Positions 35,975 to 48,125 are shown, numbered from the stretch's first letter. The stretch is DNA of 64,000 nt from Lineus longissimus (GCF_910592395.1 NC_088315.1:13871808-13935807); one strand, 5' to 3'. Notes: generated by a model from the sequence alone, not told the origin. Program-made: numbers and translations.

Positions 35975-38950
35975 CATGGAGAACAGGCGTTTGTGTTTTC
36001 TAACTTTGCCGCTAGGAAACATCAATGTACATTGAGCGTCAAGTTGCGCCATACATTATGCTTTATTCAGTTTGCGATGACCTCTAAAAGGCCAGAACTC
36101 ACTGTCGCGTTTTGACGCCTTGGAAAAAAACGCTGCGATTTCACGCGACGGGAAAACGTTGCGACAGAGATTTCGTAACCTGTCTCACTGAAGAGTATAA
36201 TTGCTGGCGGTGAAAGGGTGCAGACAATGTTCCCATACGAATTAAACTGAAAATTCAAATATTGTTTAGTACATGTAATTCAAAAAAAAATTTATTTTTA
36301 TTCATGATATTTCGTAATGATATTAGTTTTGAGAATAAGAGGTAAACTATGTGAAGCGATGTTATCGCCAAATTACTCACAGATACAAGGCAAAAAAATT
36401 GATTCCTCATCTGTAAATTATAATTTGAAAAAAACGGCAACTGGGTATTTTAGTCAATTCTGTTTATTTGCTCCAAATTTGACAAGATCGTAGAAATAAG
36501 CGGATATATGTTTGATGATGCACATGTGCTATGTAACATTATAACAAGAATATATTTGAAAGAGGTTTATAATCAGTTTTTCATAACCCGACTATTCTTG
36601 ATTAGGAAACATCGAATTAATCAGCTGGTAGAAAAACCATGAGCTTCATGTGTAAACGGGGACGTAGATGCGTTGTTACAACGATTGTTTGTAAAACTAG
36701 TTTAGTCCACCCATTCCAGAGGTTAGTGTGGTGTTAGGATCGAAGAGCAGGCGAAATTTCAAACGACCTTGACAGTCATGATAGGCCTCGGTGGATTTCG
36801 TGGAACCAGTGTAATGTTTTTGAGTGTTTCTATTTTTGAGTGTTTCCCCTCATTGTTTGGGAACGCTAAAAGATAGATTGACAAGTTTTTCTGTGTTTCC
36901 CCCTATTGAAAAGTCATGGTCTCTCTAGCTGCCTATTGTTTGGAAACACTGACACATGGGAAACAACCACAGATGTTACACCGGGACTGTATACAACTCT
37001 TACCAAGGTGGCGTGTTATATCACAGAACCAGGCGCGCTGACAAGCGGCCCAATAGCATGAAAACATGTAGTCCCGGAATGCAGGGGGGTACGTTATATT
37101 ACTTCATACCACCAGGCGATTCCTTCATTCGTTTTGTGAACTTGTTGTTTATCTTTTTGCGTCTAACTTATGCAAAAACTGTCTTTCTATTCCGATTCAT
37201 TCATAAGCAGTACATTTTTGGAACTCCGCAATCAGCTGAAATTTTGCCAAAGTGCTCCAGGACTGTGTAGAAAATAACCAAAAAAGGAAGCACGTTATGT
37301 TACATTTTAGCCTGTAATGGTGTCAAATTATTCTCGCGCTCAAGCCGCAGTTCATTGACCGATTGCGTACGAAAAAAACCCAACTAACTACGAGTTAAAA
37401 CAAAAAGACAAAAAAGTTTTCTACTGGAACAGTAACAAATACATTGAGAAAATACAGTCATTTAGATTCATCCGTTAGGAGTCGCCATTTTTTTAGAGTT
37501 AGCAATTAAGTGGTTGTTTTTCGGGACCGTAGGCAGTGGTTCTATTTTAGGAGCCAGTGTTGGGGTCGAAAAGAATCACAAACAATGCAATTTCTCTTTT
37601 TACCTTAGTGACCCTTGTAAAGCAGCGATATGCTAGCGGGATGATAATGCGCGACTGCAATCCAATTGGAAATATATTGTATCCCAGGTACCTCATCTCC
37701 TAGGTGACAAGATGTTGGTTCTGTGATAAGCTGATATAGTAGCCGACAATAAAAGCGAATTAGAACGTCAATGCTCAAAAGACACTCAATGAAGAATGGG
37801 AGTTACTGGTACGACCAAATCATCGATTGTGTCCGCGAAGTAAGGAGACTTTGAATTCCGACATAAGGCTATTGATTCACGTGGCTAGTGATCATTTAAA
37901 TATGTGCAGGCTATTTTTTGTAGAGCCGATTTCTCGGCGATGGCATAACCAATGTCCGTGCAAGAGGTATCAATGTGCTTGTGGTAATGGCTAGTTGTGT
38001 CTAGTGAAATCAGAACTTTATTGTCCACAAATATGTGTTTTCGCACTTTTGGAAATCGAACCTGAAAAGCAGATTGCAGCTGTGTACATACTCATGTACA
38101 TGCCTTATACAAAGATATAATAAAATGGCCACCTGTGGCGAGCATGAGAGTTCGTTGTGCGGATTCACTGAACGTCGTTAGCTATACACGTGGATGTATA
38201 CGCGCTGAAGGTGTCTATAGAGATTGAGGGTATCAACAGTAAGCATGTCTATAGACACGTACATGTATAATGTATCGCGCTCGACGAAAGGACCCAACGC
38301 GCCGCGTAGCGGCATAATATCGAAGCTGACGAAACATTTATAACGAGTCACCGTGATCTCATTATGGACTTCTAGCGCGATTATGGGGTTGTAACTATTT
38401 TGCTGTATATTGTCACGAGAAAAGAAAAGCACGCGACCTAACGCCAACCTATTGATGTAAAGTGATAATTAGAAGGTATATAGTTCAGGAAATGATATTA
38501 AATCATTCCTTATCGTCTTTTGAGAGCATTTTTAATTATAAAAAGTATGTGCCTACGTCACAGAGTTTCTGCAATGGTCATTTTTATCACAGTAGTCTCG
38601 CGCAGCCAGACCTTCTTCATTTATTAGTCTGGCGCAAGCCAGGCGTTCATTGCACTATAGACCTAGACGTTTTCCACCACAATGTATCTGGGCCGAAGAA
38701 ACACTGCGCAAGATTACCTCCAGCTGGAGCTAAGAATAGATTATGCTAATGAGGATACTTCCTCATTGAGCTTTCCCAGAATGATGCATATCGCACGAAG
38801 CTAATTAGCCCAATACCATTAGGCCCCGCGTAGTGGCGCTGAGGCGGCCGCTGTAATCAAGAGAGTGGTTGAGTCACTCTATGTTATGACGGACCTAACC
38901 AGAATTTCTTGCGTTTTCGCATTGCTACAATGAAATACCTAATACTGAAA
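35975..38950. other. Stretch without recognisable genes
   Basis: Short frames only. Around 38594-38640 lies a weak hairpin of a CGCGCAGCCAGACC type. No supported gene. Confidence 0.4.
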
Positions 38951-38957
38951 CCACATG

Positions 38958-39023
38958 TCTGTTGACTGTGCTTTTAGAGAGACTGGCATCATGCCTAGTC
39001 TCGTTTAAAGCACAGTCAACAGA
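38958..39023 (+). ncRNA. Pre-miRNA-like hairpin candidate
   Basis: TCTGTTGACTGTGCTTT pairs perfectly with AAAGCACAGTCAACAGA; the stem continues with a small mismatch block and then GAGACT/AGTCTC around a short loop. The 66-nt size and ~29-bp stem are in the range of animal pre-miRNAs. An unrelated MITE hairpin is equally possible; no expression evidence exists and no known miRNA seed was recognised. Confidence 0.3.
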
Positions 39024-39029
39024 TACCAC

Positions 39030-40135
39030 TATACCCCCTCACACTCACAAACCACAAACGCCCACCCCTTCCTGCTACCTTAACACTTCCGGTTGCATTG
39101 TTCATAGTGTTTTGTGTAGTAGATTAGAATTCATGCATCAGAGTCAGGCGATGAGGTCACTAATACTGTTTTCTGACATTTCTTATTAATAGCATTAGTT
39201 GGCATTGTTTTGTTTTGAGGACGGATTGCTGGGTTTTTTGGTCACCTTGGTGCTACCCTCACTAGCTTCTTCAGGCCTTTTCAGCATCAGTGATTGGATT
39301 TGGACAGTGTCGGCAATGCACTGCCCACTGTGGTTACCATAGTGCTAGCAGACGACAAAAACAAATGGAGTAGTAGTAACACAACAGTTTTGTCTGTCTG
39401 GCTTATACATGTTTTATATCAGTAGCAAGCATAATCTATGCTAGTAGTAGTAAGAGACAGATACTAAATACCTAAACTGACGAAGGAGATAGATCACAAA
39501 CTATTTCACCTCTACGTCAATCATAGTAGTGATGATTCGGTTACCGCTTTAGACTCTGGGGTGATGCATTCTCAGTCTGTGAAATATCTATTTTGCCCTT
39601 GGTACGAGAGTGAGGTCCTATATGCTGTTGACATTTCATGACATGACATGACATTTCAAAATTCTAAAGACATGATATTTCATGCAGTCGAATAAAAAAC
39701 TATTTGAGAGTAGCGGATTCAGAAATCTTTAGAAGGGGTGGGGATCAGTTAAGGTGCCATCTTGGAAACCAGGTTGGTACGAGGGCCCTAACCAAGAAAT
39801 AATTTGATATATAAGTGTAAAATATGTGGTTTTCCGGCCATCTCTGGGACCTGCTAAACTTGGACTGAAGCACTTTAAATTGTTGCTCTGAGAGGGGGGG
39901 GGGGGGGGGGAAACTTGTACTTAATGCGCAACCCTCAAAATCTACCACTGCTTGATATTGAGCATGATTAATTGACAAGGTTTTCTAGATCTCCCAATAC
40001 CACACAAAAGAAACATTGGCCTGATGATTCGTCCCCACAGAAAGTAGGCGACTAAATACCAGTGTTGTCAAGGTCACCAACTGGAGCAGCATTGAACTGT
40101 CCACCCAAGTGAATTAATGTCGCCAAATGGCTTGT
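39030..40135. other. Stretch without recognisable genes; 17-base G run
   Basis: No coding signal. A homopolymer of 17 G lies at 39894-39910. Confidence 0.4.
39894..39910 (+). repeat. G homopolymer, 17 bases
   Basis: Uninterrupted G run, likely length-variable. Confidence 0.9.
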
Positions 40136-40140
40136 CTAAG

Positions 40141-42407
40141 TTAAGGTAATTAGACCCGGGGTAATTTGAGCCAAGTTTTTTTTATAGCACTACATAATGT
40201 ATACACGAAGCATTTTTGGCATTACGAGCTGAAAAGAGTGTTAAAGGCATTTTTTGGGAAAAGTGCCCCTGGGGTAAAGTGACATACTTGGTTCTGGCCC
40301 TGACATTTTTGTTGAATTGATCTTTTGAAGTGGGGCTCTCATTACATAGTCCAGTATTACTTTATGCGTTGATATGTGAGCTAACCCTTTCATTACTGGC
40401 TACAAATTTCATCATTGGCAAGCAAGCGACCCAAATATTTTGATTTCAAAATATATTGATTTACCAACTAAAGGCTGCTAATAGAAGCTGTCTTCTATGA
40501 ATTCGCATCATGATATACATGATGTCCCATACAAACGAAATGATTTTATTTTTTCATATTTCTGACCATAGGCTTTGACCACCACTTTGGCTAGAACTTG
40601 AAATCCTAAAGCGATTAGAATTCTTTCAAAACGAAGTGAATGGCAGTTATTAGAACGGGAGATTGTTCTTTTTCCAGACAACAGCTTTCCATGCTTAAAG
40701 GGTAACTTGTGTCAAATTTCACCATATAGTGTTTTAGCTGTTTTTGACAAATGACTACGTCACTTTCTCATAAATCGGTAAGGTTTTCGAATCGAAATGC
40801 ACATTTTCTAGAAATTGATGGTTTAATCCCGCCCGAACGGCTCGCTTCGATGCCGTTTTCGTTGATGACGTCACAACATGATCATTTTCGCCGTCGCGGT
40901 GGTTCACATTCAGCGATTTTATAATAAATCTAATTAAAAATGGAAAATTTGAGCTTTACATTTGTGATCAACAATTAAAAACGGACGTATTTCCGCAAAG
41001 TTGTAAATCACATCATAGTATCACTTCAAATGGGCATTCACTTCATTGTAAAGGACTTCTAATTGCTTTAGGATTTTTACTTGTAGCCAAAATCGCGGTG
41101 GTGTACAAGCGCGTCATATGCAGAGCCTGCTATACTAACAAGAAGTATATTATAGTGCCCAATGCTTTGCTGTATAGGATGGACAAGTGCACATTAATGC
41201 CGACGGAGTACAGCCTATTGAAAAAAGCCGATTCGCATTGATATGCCCTTTGGCAGTAAAAGAAAGTGATCAATGGACTCCACTTCCGGGAGATATAGCA
41301 CGCACTCAGCGCCCCATTTCTGGGCGCTGAGAGTTCGAAATAGTGATGTCATAAGGGGAAACTAGGCCTTATGGTGGAGGGACAAAGGAGATAGTCATGG
41401 TTGACCAACACACTTGAATGCCTTTAATGACGGACAAGGGGGAAAAAGTTAGTTCCAATGCAAGCCACCAGGAGCATTCGGGAAGCATGTATAGTCAACC
41501 TCAAATTGATTGTGTTGGGGAGTTGACATTCGACAATGAGCGACCAAAAATGCCGTGTTGAACTGAAGTACTAATGGGTACTGTCCTTAAGACATAGCTG
41601 GACCAGTGGTTCATTCATCACTCAGATGTTACTGTAGAGAACTGTCTCACTTGTAATCATTTTTGAAAAACAATTGTCTGAGCTTTTACACGTACCAACA
41701 GAACTTTAATTATAATAATTTAGTATCTTATTATCTCATTATGGTACCTTTTTTGAAGTGTGTGGTTTTTTTGTTGAAGGGGTAGATTTGTACCTCACCA
41801 AGGCTATTCATACCTCCAAACTGACGGGCAATTCCCATTCTGACGAGCTGCCGATTCCAGATTTTATATCAAACCCAGCGATTTTTCAAAAATAGCAACA
41901 GAAAATCCCTGCAATGTCAAGAAATCGCCTGACTTTGAAAGATTAATGCCTCCCTTCGGATCTCCGAGCATTACCCAAGAGATCGACATTTTTGATCAGG
42001 CAAAAAGCATGCTTGCATTCAAAGATCGATGAGACTGCTTTGTTTACTTTTGAAACGGCACAAACCGCGGTCATTTGAATGACTCCAATGAAGCAAATTA
42101 TCCCATCAAATCACTAGTGTCCAGTACCAAATAGGCTGAATGAGGAATGAATGCATTCCAAATCTTTACAAATTTTAAATCGGGTGCATATAAATAATGG
42201 CTCGGGCAGATCGTCGGTGTGGCAGTCGCCCGTCAGAATGAAGATCTGATTCGCCGGGGTTATGTACCTTGAATTGGACTCTTCGACTATGAATGAGGAT
42301 GTGAATTAAGCCATTTCTATCCAAAAATTAGCTGTAAATCGTTGCTTTAGCAGCTCAGTTTACCCCAAAACTGTATGGGATTTGAAATTAACCTAAGCCA
42401 TTTTTTT
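40141..42407. mobile_element. Possible 2.3-kb TIR element
   Basis: The left end TAAGGTAATTAGACCCGGGG, followed by GTAATTTGAGCC, resembles the inverse of the right end (GCTCAGTTTACCCC ... AAATTAACCTAAGCC), with an offset between blocks. The left end also resembles that of the 728-bp element at 8389 (TAAGGTAA...GGGGTAATTGTAGCCC). No coding frame of note inside. Weak, because the ends are imperfect and no target duplication was found. Confidence 0.25.
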
Positions 42408-42722
42408 ATGCGGCTTTATGCATGAATTTCATGTCATCTTATTGCAATATAAGACATTACAAGGTCAAGGTCACTAAATGTGGTTTTCGTTAACAAATGA
42501 ATAGTTCAATTGAATTGATATTGGGGATCACTTCACCCCAAATTACCTCACATGCAGTAATTCCTCGCATAAGATGCCGTGGTCAACCAACTGGACCATA
42601 TTTTCCGAGTTCATAATCCAAGCAGATTTCAGCTGCTTCGGAATATCGAAAACTCCGGAATGAGTATTCAACATTTTCAAGGACAATCACATCTGCCAGG
42701 AGGAAATATTACACAATACTGA

Positions 42723-43790
42723 TTGATGAGTGTGACAGTGAAAAAGTTGTTCCGGGTGATTAACCCCTTTATGAAAGTTAGCCATGAGGTGCAGCTCTCT
42801 GACCACTATGATGTGGAGCAACTGGCTAATGATTTCGGTGAATTCTTTGTGCACAAGATTGATCTCATCGGAGACAGTTCCACAACATCCACGTGGCGCC
42901 AACTGTGGCTGTTACAACACAGACCTTGGTCACTTTCGAGGCCTTCTCACCTATTACAGAAGATGAGGTACGACGGATCATTATGAATTCTTCAAATGCT
43001 TCATGTGGTATCGATTCCATCCCGACCTGGCTGCTAAAGCAAATCCTTGGTGACCTTGCTGTGATTATCACTGAGATAGTCAATCGGTTCCTTGAGTCAG
43101 GCCTGGTACCTGACCAGTGGAAGACAGCTCCTCTCACGCCTGTTCTGAAGAAGTCAGGACTTAATCTGGTCTTCTCCAACTAAAGACCTGTAAGTAACCT
43201 AAGTTTTGTTTTTCAAAATTGGTGGAGAGCGCTGTAGTTCAACAACTGGTGAAACATAGTGAGTTATTTGCTCCACTGCCCGTGGTGCTATCCGCCTATC
43301 GGAAAAACCACTTTCCTGAAACTACTCTGATCAATGTGCAAAATAACATTCTTATGAGCATGGACAAACAAGTGGTTGTTCTTTTGGTGATGCTGGATCT
43401 CAGTGCAGCAATCGATACTGTGAACACTTATCGGCGTCTGAATATTTTTAACAGTGAGTTTGGGGTGGGTGGTCGTGCGCTGAGCTGGCTAAGTTGTTAG
43501 CTGAGAGACCGGAGACTTTTTGCTAAAATGTGGTGACCACAGGGGAGCTGTCTGGGCGCTGTGCTCTTTCTTGTTTACGTGTCAAAATTGTACAGCCTTA
43601 TTTCAAACCATCTACCCTTTGCCTACGGTTTCTCAGATGACAATCAGTTTTTACCTAGCATTTAGGTCAAAGCCACTTGCATCCCAGACTGAAGCAGAGG
43701 AAGCCACCGAGCGATTCAATGCATAAATTAGAGCATGGTATATCGAAAATGAACTCGTTACTTTTGTTTGGGAATCACATGTAACAGACA
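42723..43790 (+). pseudogene. CR1-like LINE reverse transcriptase remnant
   Basis: The frames give, in order, a linker typical of CR1/L2 pol (VTVKKLFRVINPFMKV, YDVEQLANDFGEFFVHKI), the first RT blocks (CGIDSIPTWLLKQILGDLA and VPDQWKTAPLTPVLKKSG), a broken NYRPVSNLS-like site, VVLLVMLDLSAAIDTVNT with a catalytic Asp, and GFSDDNQF, where the usual YADD is altered to FSDD. Stops and frameshifts separate the blocks. The endonuclease domain and C-terminus are not found. It is more decayed than the LINE at 23.9-25.4 kb. Confidence 0.85.
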
Positions 43791-43855
43791 GGCCTTGAAC
43801 AACCTTCGGCTTATGATAGTAATTGAACCATCAATTATATTGAATGGCCCAATTC

Positions 43856-43920
43856 ATAAAGACCCTGACTGACTGCATTGCTGACTATTAGGGGAGTTCT
43901 CAAAGGTCACCAATTGTCTG
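43856..43920. repeat. Dispersed ~65-bp repeat, second copy
   Basis: Partner of 34680-34745; see that entry for the shared blocks. Confidence 0.6.
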
Positions 43921-45004
43921 GAAAAAAACCATCACCTATAGCGAGCTAAAACTATTCTTCAAAATGAAGAATTTAGCAGGAAGTTTCTAAATAAAGCGAA
44001 AAAAGCCTTTGTTGCATGATAGTTCGCCCATACATTGTGAAAAAGAACGAAAATAAAATAAAATAAAAAAATTACTTTTTGGACATTTTTAAAATTGCGT
44101 GTTACATAATGAAGAGACAGGATTAGCTGGGTCCAAATACAACATATACATCGGTTTATGCCTGTTTCGCCTACAAAATTCCTGTTTCGCCTATTCCTGT
44201 TCCGCCTATTCCTGTTTCGCCTATTCCTGTTTCGCCTATTTCCTGTTTGGCCTATTTCCTGTTTCGCCTATTCCTGTTTCGCCTACTTCCTGTTTCGCCT
44301 ACTTTCCAGTACCCCTACAACAAATCGACTCTCCCAGGGGAAACCTTAGGGGTGCATGTCCATTTTATGGGGAAAATGTGAGGGGACAATTGGATGATGT
44401 TAACGATGTGATTACAATTTGACTAATCAAATGCCATCAACTTTGTTAACAAACCATGCCATGACCGTTTTGAAAGAGTCACCTTGAAAGCGGGGACAGT
44501 CCGGGACTTATTTGACCATATGACCATACTGACACACAGTAAAAACTAATAGATTAAGTAGAGTAAAGCAGTCGCTTATTTTATAAAAACAGGAATTCAT
44601 GAGTTTTTGATAGAAATACATAATACTGTACATTCTCATAATTATTTTATCAAAATCAGCTGTAAAACCCATGTCATATTAAAGATTCTAAAATACCTTG
44701 GTACCGTAAAGTCAACTTTTAAATGGAAAATGCATAAGCCTCGTTCTGAGAGCGGAGTGTTTTGGACACGCAACCAAGATGCTCTACCAAAGTTCCCTCG
44801 GGTTGCACTAAAATGTGGAAACCATGCACACGTCACGTCAATGGAATTTAAGCTCACTTCAGAAGTTTGAGGCTCTCAAAACACTGCTTCAAACACAAAT
44901 CAGTCAAGGAAGCATCAACCACCCTAAGTTTTTTAATGAGCACTACACATATTTGCCGAGAAAAACGCTCCAAATTACGGCAGCAGATTAGTGCCATAAA
45001 AAAT

Positions 45005-45272
45005 AAAATATTATCTCGTTATTACGAGATCTTTTCTCGTTATTACGAGATCTTTTCTCGTTATTATGAGATCTTTTCTCGTTATTACGCGATGTTATCT
45101 CGTTATTACGAGATCTTTTCTCGTTATTATGAGATATTTTCTCGTTATTACGCGATGTTATCTCGTTATTACGAGATCTTTTCTCGTTATTACGCGATCT
45201 TTTCTCGTTATTACGAGATGTTATCTCGTTATTACGAGATCTTTTCTCGTTATTACGAGATGCGAAAGTGCA
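45005..45272 (+). repeat. 21-bp palindromic tandem array (left arm)
   Basis: About 13 copies of a 21-bp unit such as CTCGTTATTACGAGATCTTT. Each unit is an inverted repeat (CTCG...CGAG) around TTATTA. Because 21 is a multiple of three, the array reads open as SRYYEIF repeats; that frame has no flanking gene and is not regarded as a protein. Confidence 0.95.
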
Positions 45273-46057
45273 CGCAACATCGAGGATTAAGGTCTCATTA
45301 GGGAGTTGTTTTTTTTATTCATGCGCGGCCAAGCCCTAACCGTAGTTCCTAAAATCATTGATTTCTCGGTCCTTACAGTATGTCAGCGTTGATTCAGCAG
45401 TTGTTTTGGCAAAGACATGTTTTTTTGGAGTTTCTGAAACCTAGAGCGCTCCTCAATAGGCGACTAACAAGAAACTACGCATTTATACTGTTGTTGCCGA
45501 CGTATGTGTACACTGAACTTGGGATGTGCGTCGGCCCCGTGTTGAAATGCCGTCCAGTACCAGTTGGTGCGTTTTTCGCTGATTTGTGCAAAATTCAACA
45601 TATCTCAAAAGTTCAATGGTTGACCCTCGATTTTTTTTTGATTTTTGTGTAGCGTAAGCAACTGTCTTTCATGGGAGAATGGTCTCTGTAAGAATTATTC
45701 AGGAAGAAATGTATAATATTTGGGGGTTTTCGTGATTGTCCGGCCCAATTGGCAATATTGCCATTTGGGATGGTGAACATAGCTAGGAGCAAATGCGACG
45801 CTTATGATTTATTTAAAGAAATAAAATGCCCGATTTAACATCCTGCAGAATCAGGGGAATCGGGCGTTTCCAGTGATATACGACACAAATGGGTTGTCCT
45901 CATGCATTCACTTTGGAAACGCATTTTAAAATAGATGTTACGTCCTGTTAATGGGGCACGTCATCATCGCGTACATTTGGGAAAAACTCCCTAACGAGAC
46001 CTAAAGCTCAGGATCAAGCGCGGGAAAGGTCCGTACTTTATAGACCCATATACCATC

Positions 46058-46400
46058 ATCGCGTAATAACGAGATAACATCTCGTAATAACGAGAAAAGA
46101 TCGCGTAATAACGAGAAAAAATATCTCGTAATAACGAGATAACATCGCGTAATAACGAGAAAAGATCTCGTAATAACGAGAAAAGATCGCGTAATAACGA
46201 GAAAAGATCTCGTAATAACGAGAAAAGATCGCGTAATAACGAGATAACATCGCGTAATAACGAGAACAGATCTCGTAATAACGAGAAAAGATCGCGTAAT
46301 AACGAGAAAAGATCTCGTAATAACGAGAAAAGATCGCGTAATAACGAGATAACATCGCGTAATAACGAGAAAAGATCTCGTAATAACGAGATAATATTTT
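46058..46400 (-). repeat. 21-bp palindromic tandem array (right arm)
   Basis: About 16 copies of the same unit in inverted orientation (CTCGTAATAACGAGAAAAGA). Alternation of CTCG and GCG variants along the array suggests higher-order units and gene-conversion-like homogenisation. Confidence 0.95.
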
Positions 46401-46673
46401 ATTTTTTATATTTTTTATGGCACTAATCTGCTGCCGTACCAAATAGCCCATTTGCGCGGATTTTAGCATCACTTGAGCGAGCCGATGCGGACTTCCTATG
46501 CGCGCTGTACAAAATGTACACGTCTCATTTTCTGTAACGTTGCCGTAACATAATGTAAACAACGGCGCTACCGGCGCTCCGGCCGGGCCGGCGATGGATG
46601 GAATTTGCCAAATTCGCACATATTCAAGTTATTTTCGTGGCCTATCTTTTTAAGTTTGAGGTATTTTAGAATA

Positions 46674-46747
46674 GAAATTGAACCCTCGGCTTCGGACCTT
46701 GGTGTCTTGGTAACTCAACCAAGGTCCTCCGCCTCGGGTTCAATTCC
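46674..46747. repeat. 74-bp strong hairpin
   Basis: AAATTGAACCCTCGGCTTC and GGACCTTGG pair with CCAAGGTCC and GCCTCGGGTTCAATT around a 16-base loop; arms about 29 bp with few mismatches. It lies within the outer foldback element. It may be a tiny MITE or a structured RNA hairpin. Confidence 0.75.
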
Positions 46748-47189
46748 TTAAACAATGTAGCTATAGGTATTCTTCTCTAGCCGATGTAAGCTATGTATAA
46801 TTTTCCAAAGTTATTCCGAATAATACTGAAATAATTGACATGTCGCTAAATCCATTATTTCAGACTTTATTCTTAATGATAGCCTTTAACACTATAGTAA
46901 GGGACGGTTCATATTCCTACGTCTGTAGGGAGGTTAGCAATACAATTGAATAGGCGAAACAGGAATAGGCGAAACAGGAATTAGGCGAAACAGGAATAGG
47001 CGAAACAGGAATTAGGCGAAACAGGAATTAGGCGAAACAGGAATAGGCGGAACAGGAATAGGCGAAACAGGAATACACCGATACATGACCAACTGGATAT
47101 ACCATTGTCTGCTGAAAACCGCATTCAGTTATCTTATTCTATCTCTGTGATATTTAAAAAAACCTATTGACATTAACTTTCTGGAAGTA

Positions 47190-47293
47190 CCTAAGGCCCA
47201 CCTACTTGCAGCTGGAAAGAAAGCGCTCTGGGATGCCCACCTGTTGAGTAATTAGAGCGCTCTACAAAGGCTAATATCGATTGATTGATTGAT
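47190..47293 (+). mobile_element. L2-like LINE 3' tail with (GATT)n
   Basis: Plus-strand sequence with AAAGCGCTCTGGGATGCC, then AGAGCGCTCTACAAAGG and a GATTGATTGATTGAT tail. The GAGCGCTCTA block followed by a tetranucleotide tail is the typical 3' end of L2-like LINEs. Only ~100 bp remain. Confidence 0.6.
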
Positions 47294-47720
47294 AATAAAT
47301 GCCGGTCTGGAATTATCATGAGAAACACCTTTTTCAAACTTGGGATTTTCTCCGCCAAATGAATCAACTTCCATTTCATTCTTCACTCGAGAGATTACAA
47401 AGCGTACTTATCGTTCGAACACGCATTAGTGACATTTTTAAGCTGTTTTTATCTCGGTGTCGTGGGAAATCTGTTCTGGGACTAAGTGTCCGTGTCAAAG
47501 GACTAAATTGCCACAATTCCAGAAATCAGTTGATGTCTGGCGGTAGACAGTCAAAACTGGCCTCTGCTGATATTTAGGTTTTCAGAGTGTATCTCACGCT
47601 GAACTTCACCTTGACATTTCGTTAGCATTTAGGTTGTTGTTTTGTGTAAGACCACTATGATTACGTAATTAATGAAAATACAAAACTGACCACACAGCGA
47701 TCTGTCCGATTCGATTCAGC

Positions 47721-48125
47721 ATGGGTACAATATCGGCTTCACCAGGGCTATTGAAGAAAGATGAAGCAAAAGTGTCATTTTTACAACCCAGAAGAAAAAT
47801 TAACAGTAATTGCATGTGGGGGAATCAACATTTCAATAATGTCTACGAGAAACGCTGTTTTCTCAAAGACTGCCAGGCTGGTATTTTACAATGCTCCTTT
47901 CATAAGGTGATTTTTGGGGAAGTCTTCCGTTTAGAAGGTCGACCTTTGAGTTATCATTTTAAGAACTGTTCTTATGCAGATCCTTTTTCAAGGAATTCCT
48001 TCAATAAAAGGTATGCTGCAAGAGAGCATAGTGAAGGAATTCCTTACAAAAGGCCTACCTTCAAGCAATTGTCTCCTCAGCGGACAATGGCAAAATATTT
48101 AACATATTTCACAATGAAAGTATAA
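47721..48125 (+). CDS. Unrecognised 134-residue open frame
   Basis: An open frame from ATG at 47721 to TGA at 48125. The product is basic, rich in Lys, Arg, Phe and Cys, with no signal peptide, membrane segment or family motif that I recognise. Part of it is made of the palindromic words AAGGAATTCCTT repeated at 47990 and 48034, which suggests repeat sequence rather than selected protein. It lies between a LINE tail and the Harbinger remnant. Likely fortuitous; recorded because of its length. Confidence 0.15.
   Translation: MGTISASPGLLKKDEAKVSFLQPRRKINSNCMWGNQHFNNVYEKRCFLKDCQAGILQCSFHKVIFGEVFRLEGRPLSYHFKNCSYADPFSRNSFNKRYAAREHSEGIPYKRPTFKQLSPQRTMAKYLTYFTMKV

Larger units (their letters stand above)
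44976..46438. mobile_element. Inner foldback transposon with 6-bp target duplication
   Basis: The ends TACGGCAGCAGATTAGTGCC are inverted and near-perfect over about 30 bp, and CCAAAT stands directly outside on both sides (44970-44975 and 46439-46444), a clear 6-bp target duplication. Inside the ends lie inverted arrays of a 21-bp unit (45005-45272 and 46058-46400), then a further inverted pair, GGTCTCATTAGGGAGTT (45289) and its complement (45985). A ~660-bp centre has no recognisable gene. It is non-autonomous and sits inside the outer element. Confidence 0.85.
44149..47088. mobile_element. Outer foldback element with inverted 15-16-bp arrays
   Basis: Left: about nine copies of TTCCTGTTTCGCCTA (44160-44312). 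Right: about nine inverted copies, GGCGAAACAGGAATA (46950-47077). Beyond the arrays the ends continue as inverted TACATCGGTTTATGCC and GAATACACCGATACA. The sequence inside the arrays (44320-44969 and 46445-46948) is not symmetrical apart from the inserted inner element. No transposase. Without the inner element it would be about 1.5 kb. The target duplication is not resolved. Confidence 0.65.

Noticed and set aside
38594-38640. Hairpin around CGCGCAGCCAGACC
   Set aside because: Arms are short and imperfect; boundaries of any element could not be set.
44158-44422. Cys/Phe-rich frame (CFAYS repeats)
   Set aside because: Direct translation of the TTCCTGTTTCGCCTA array of the outer foldback element.
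44867-45301. 144-residue frame of SRYYEIF repeats (and its mirror at 46056-46619)
   Set aside because: The frame is open because the repeat unit is 21 bp; it is open on both arms and strands and has no gene context.
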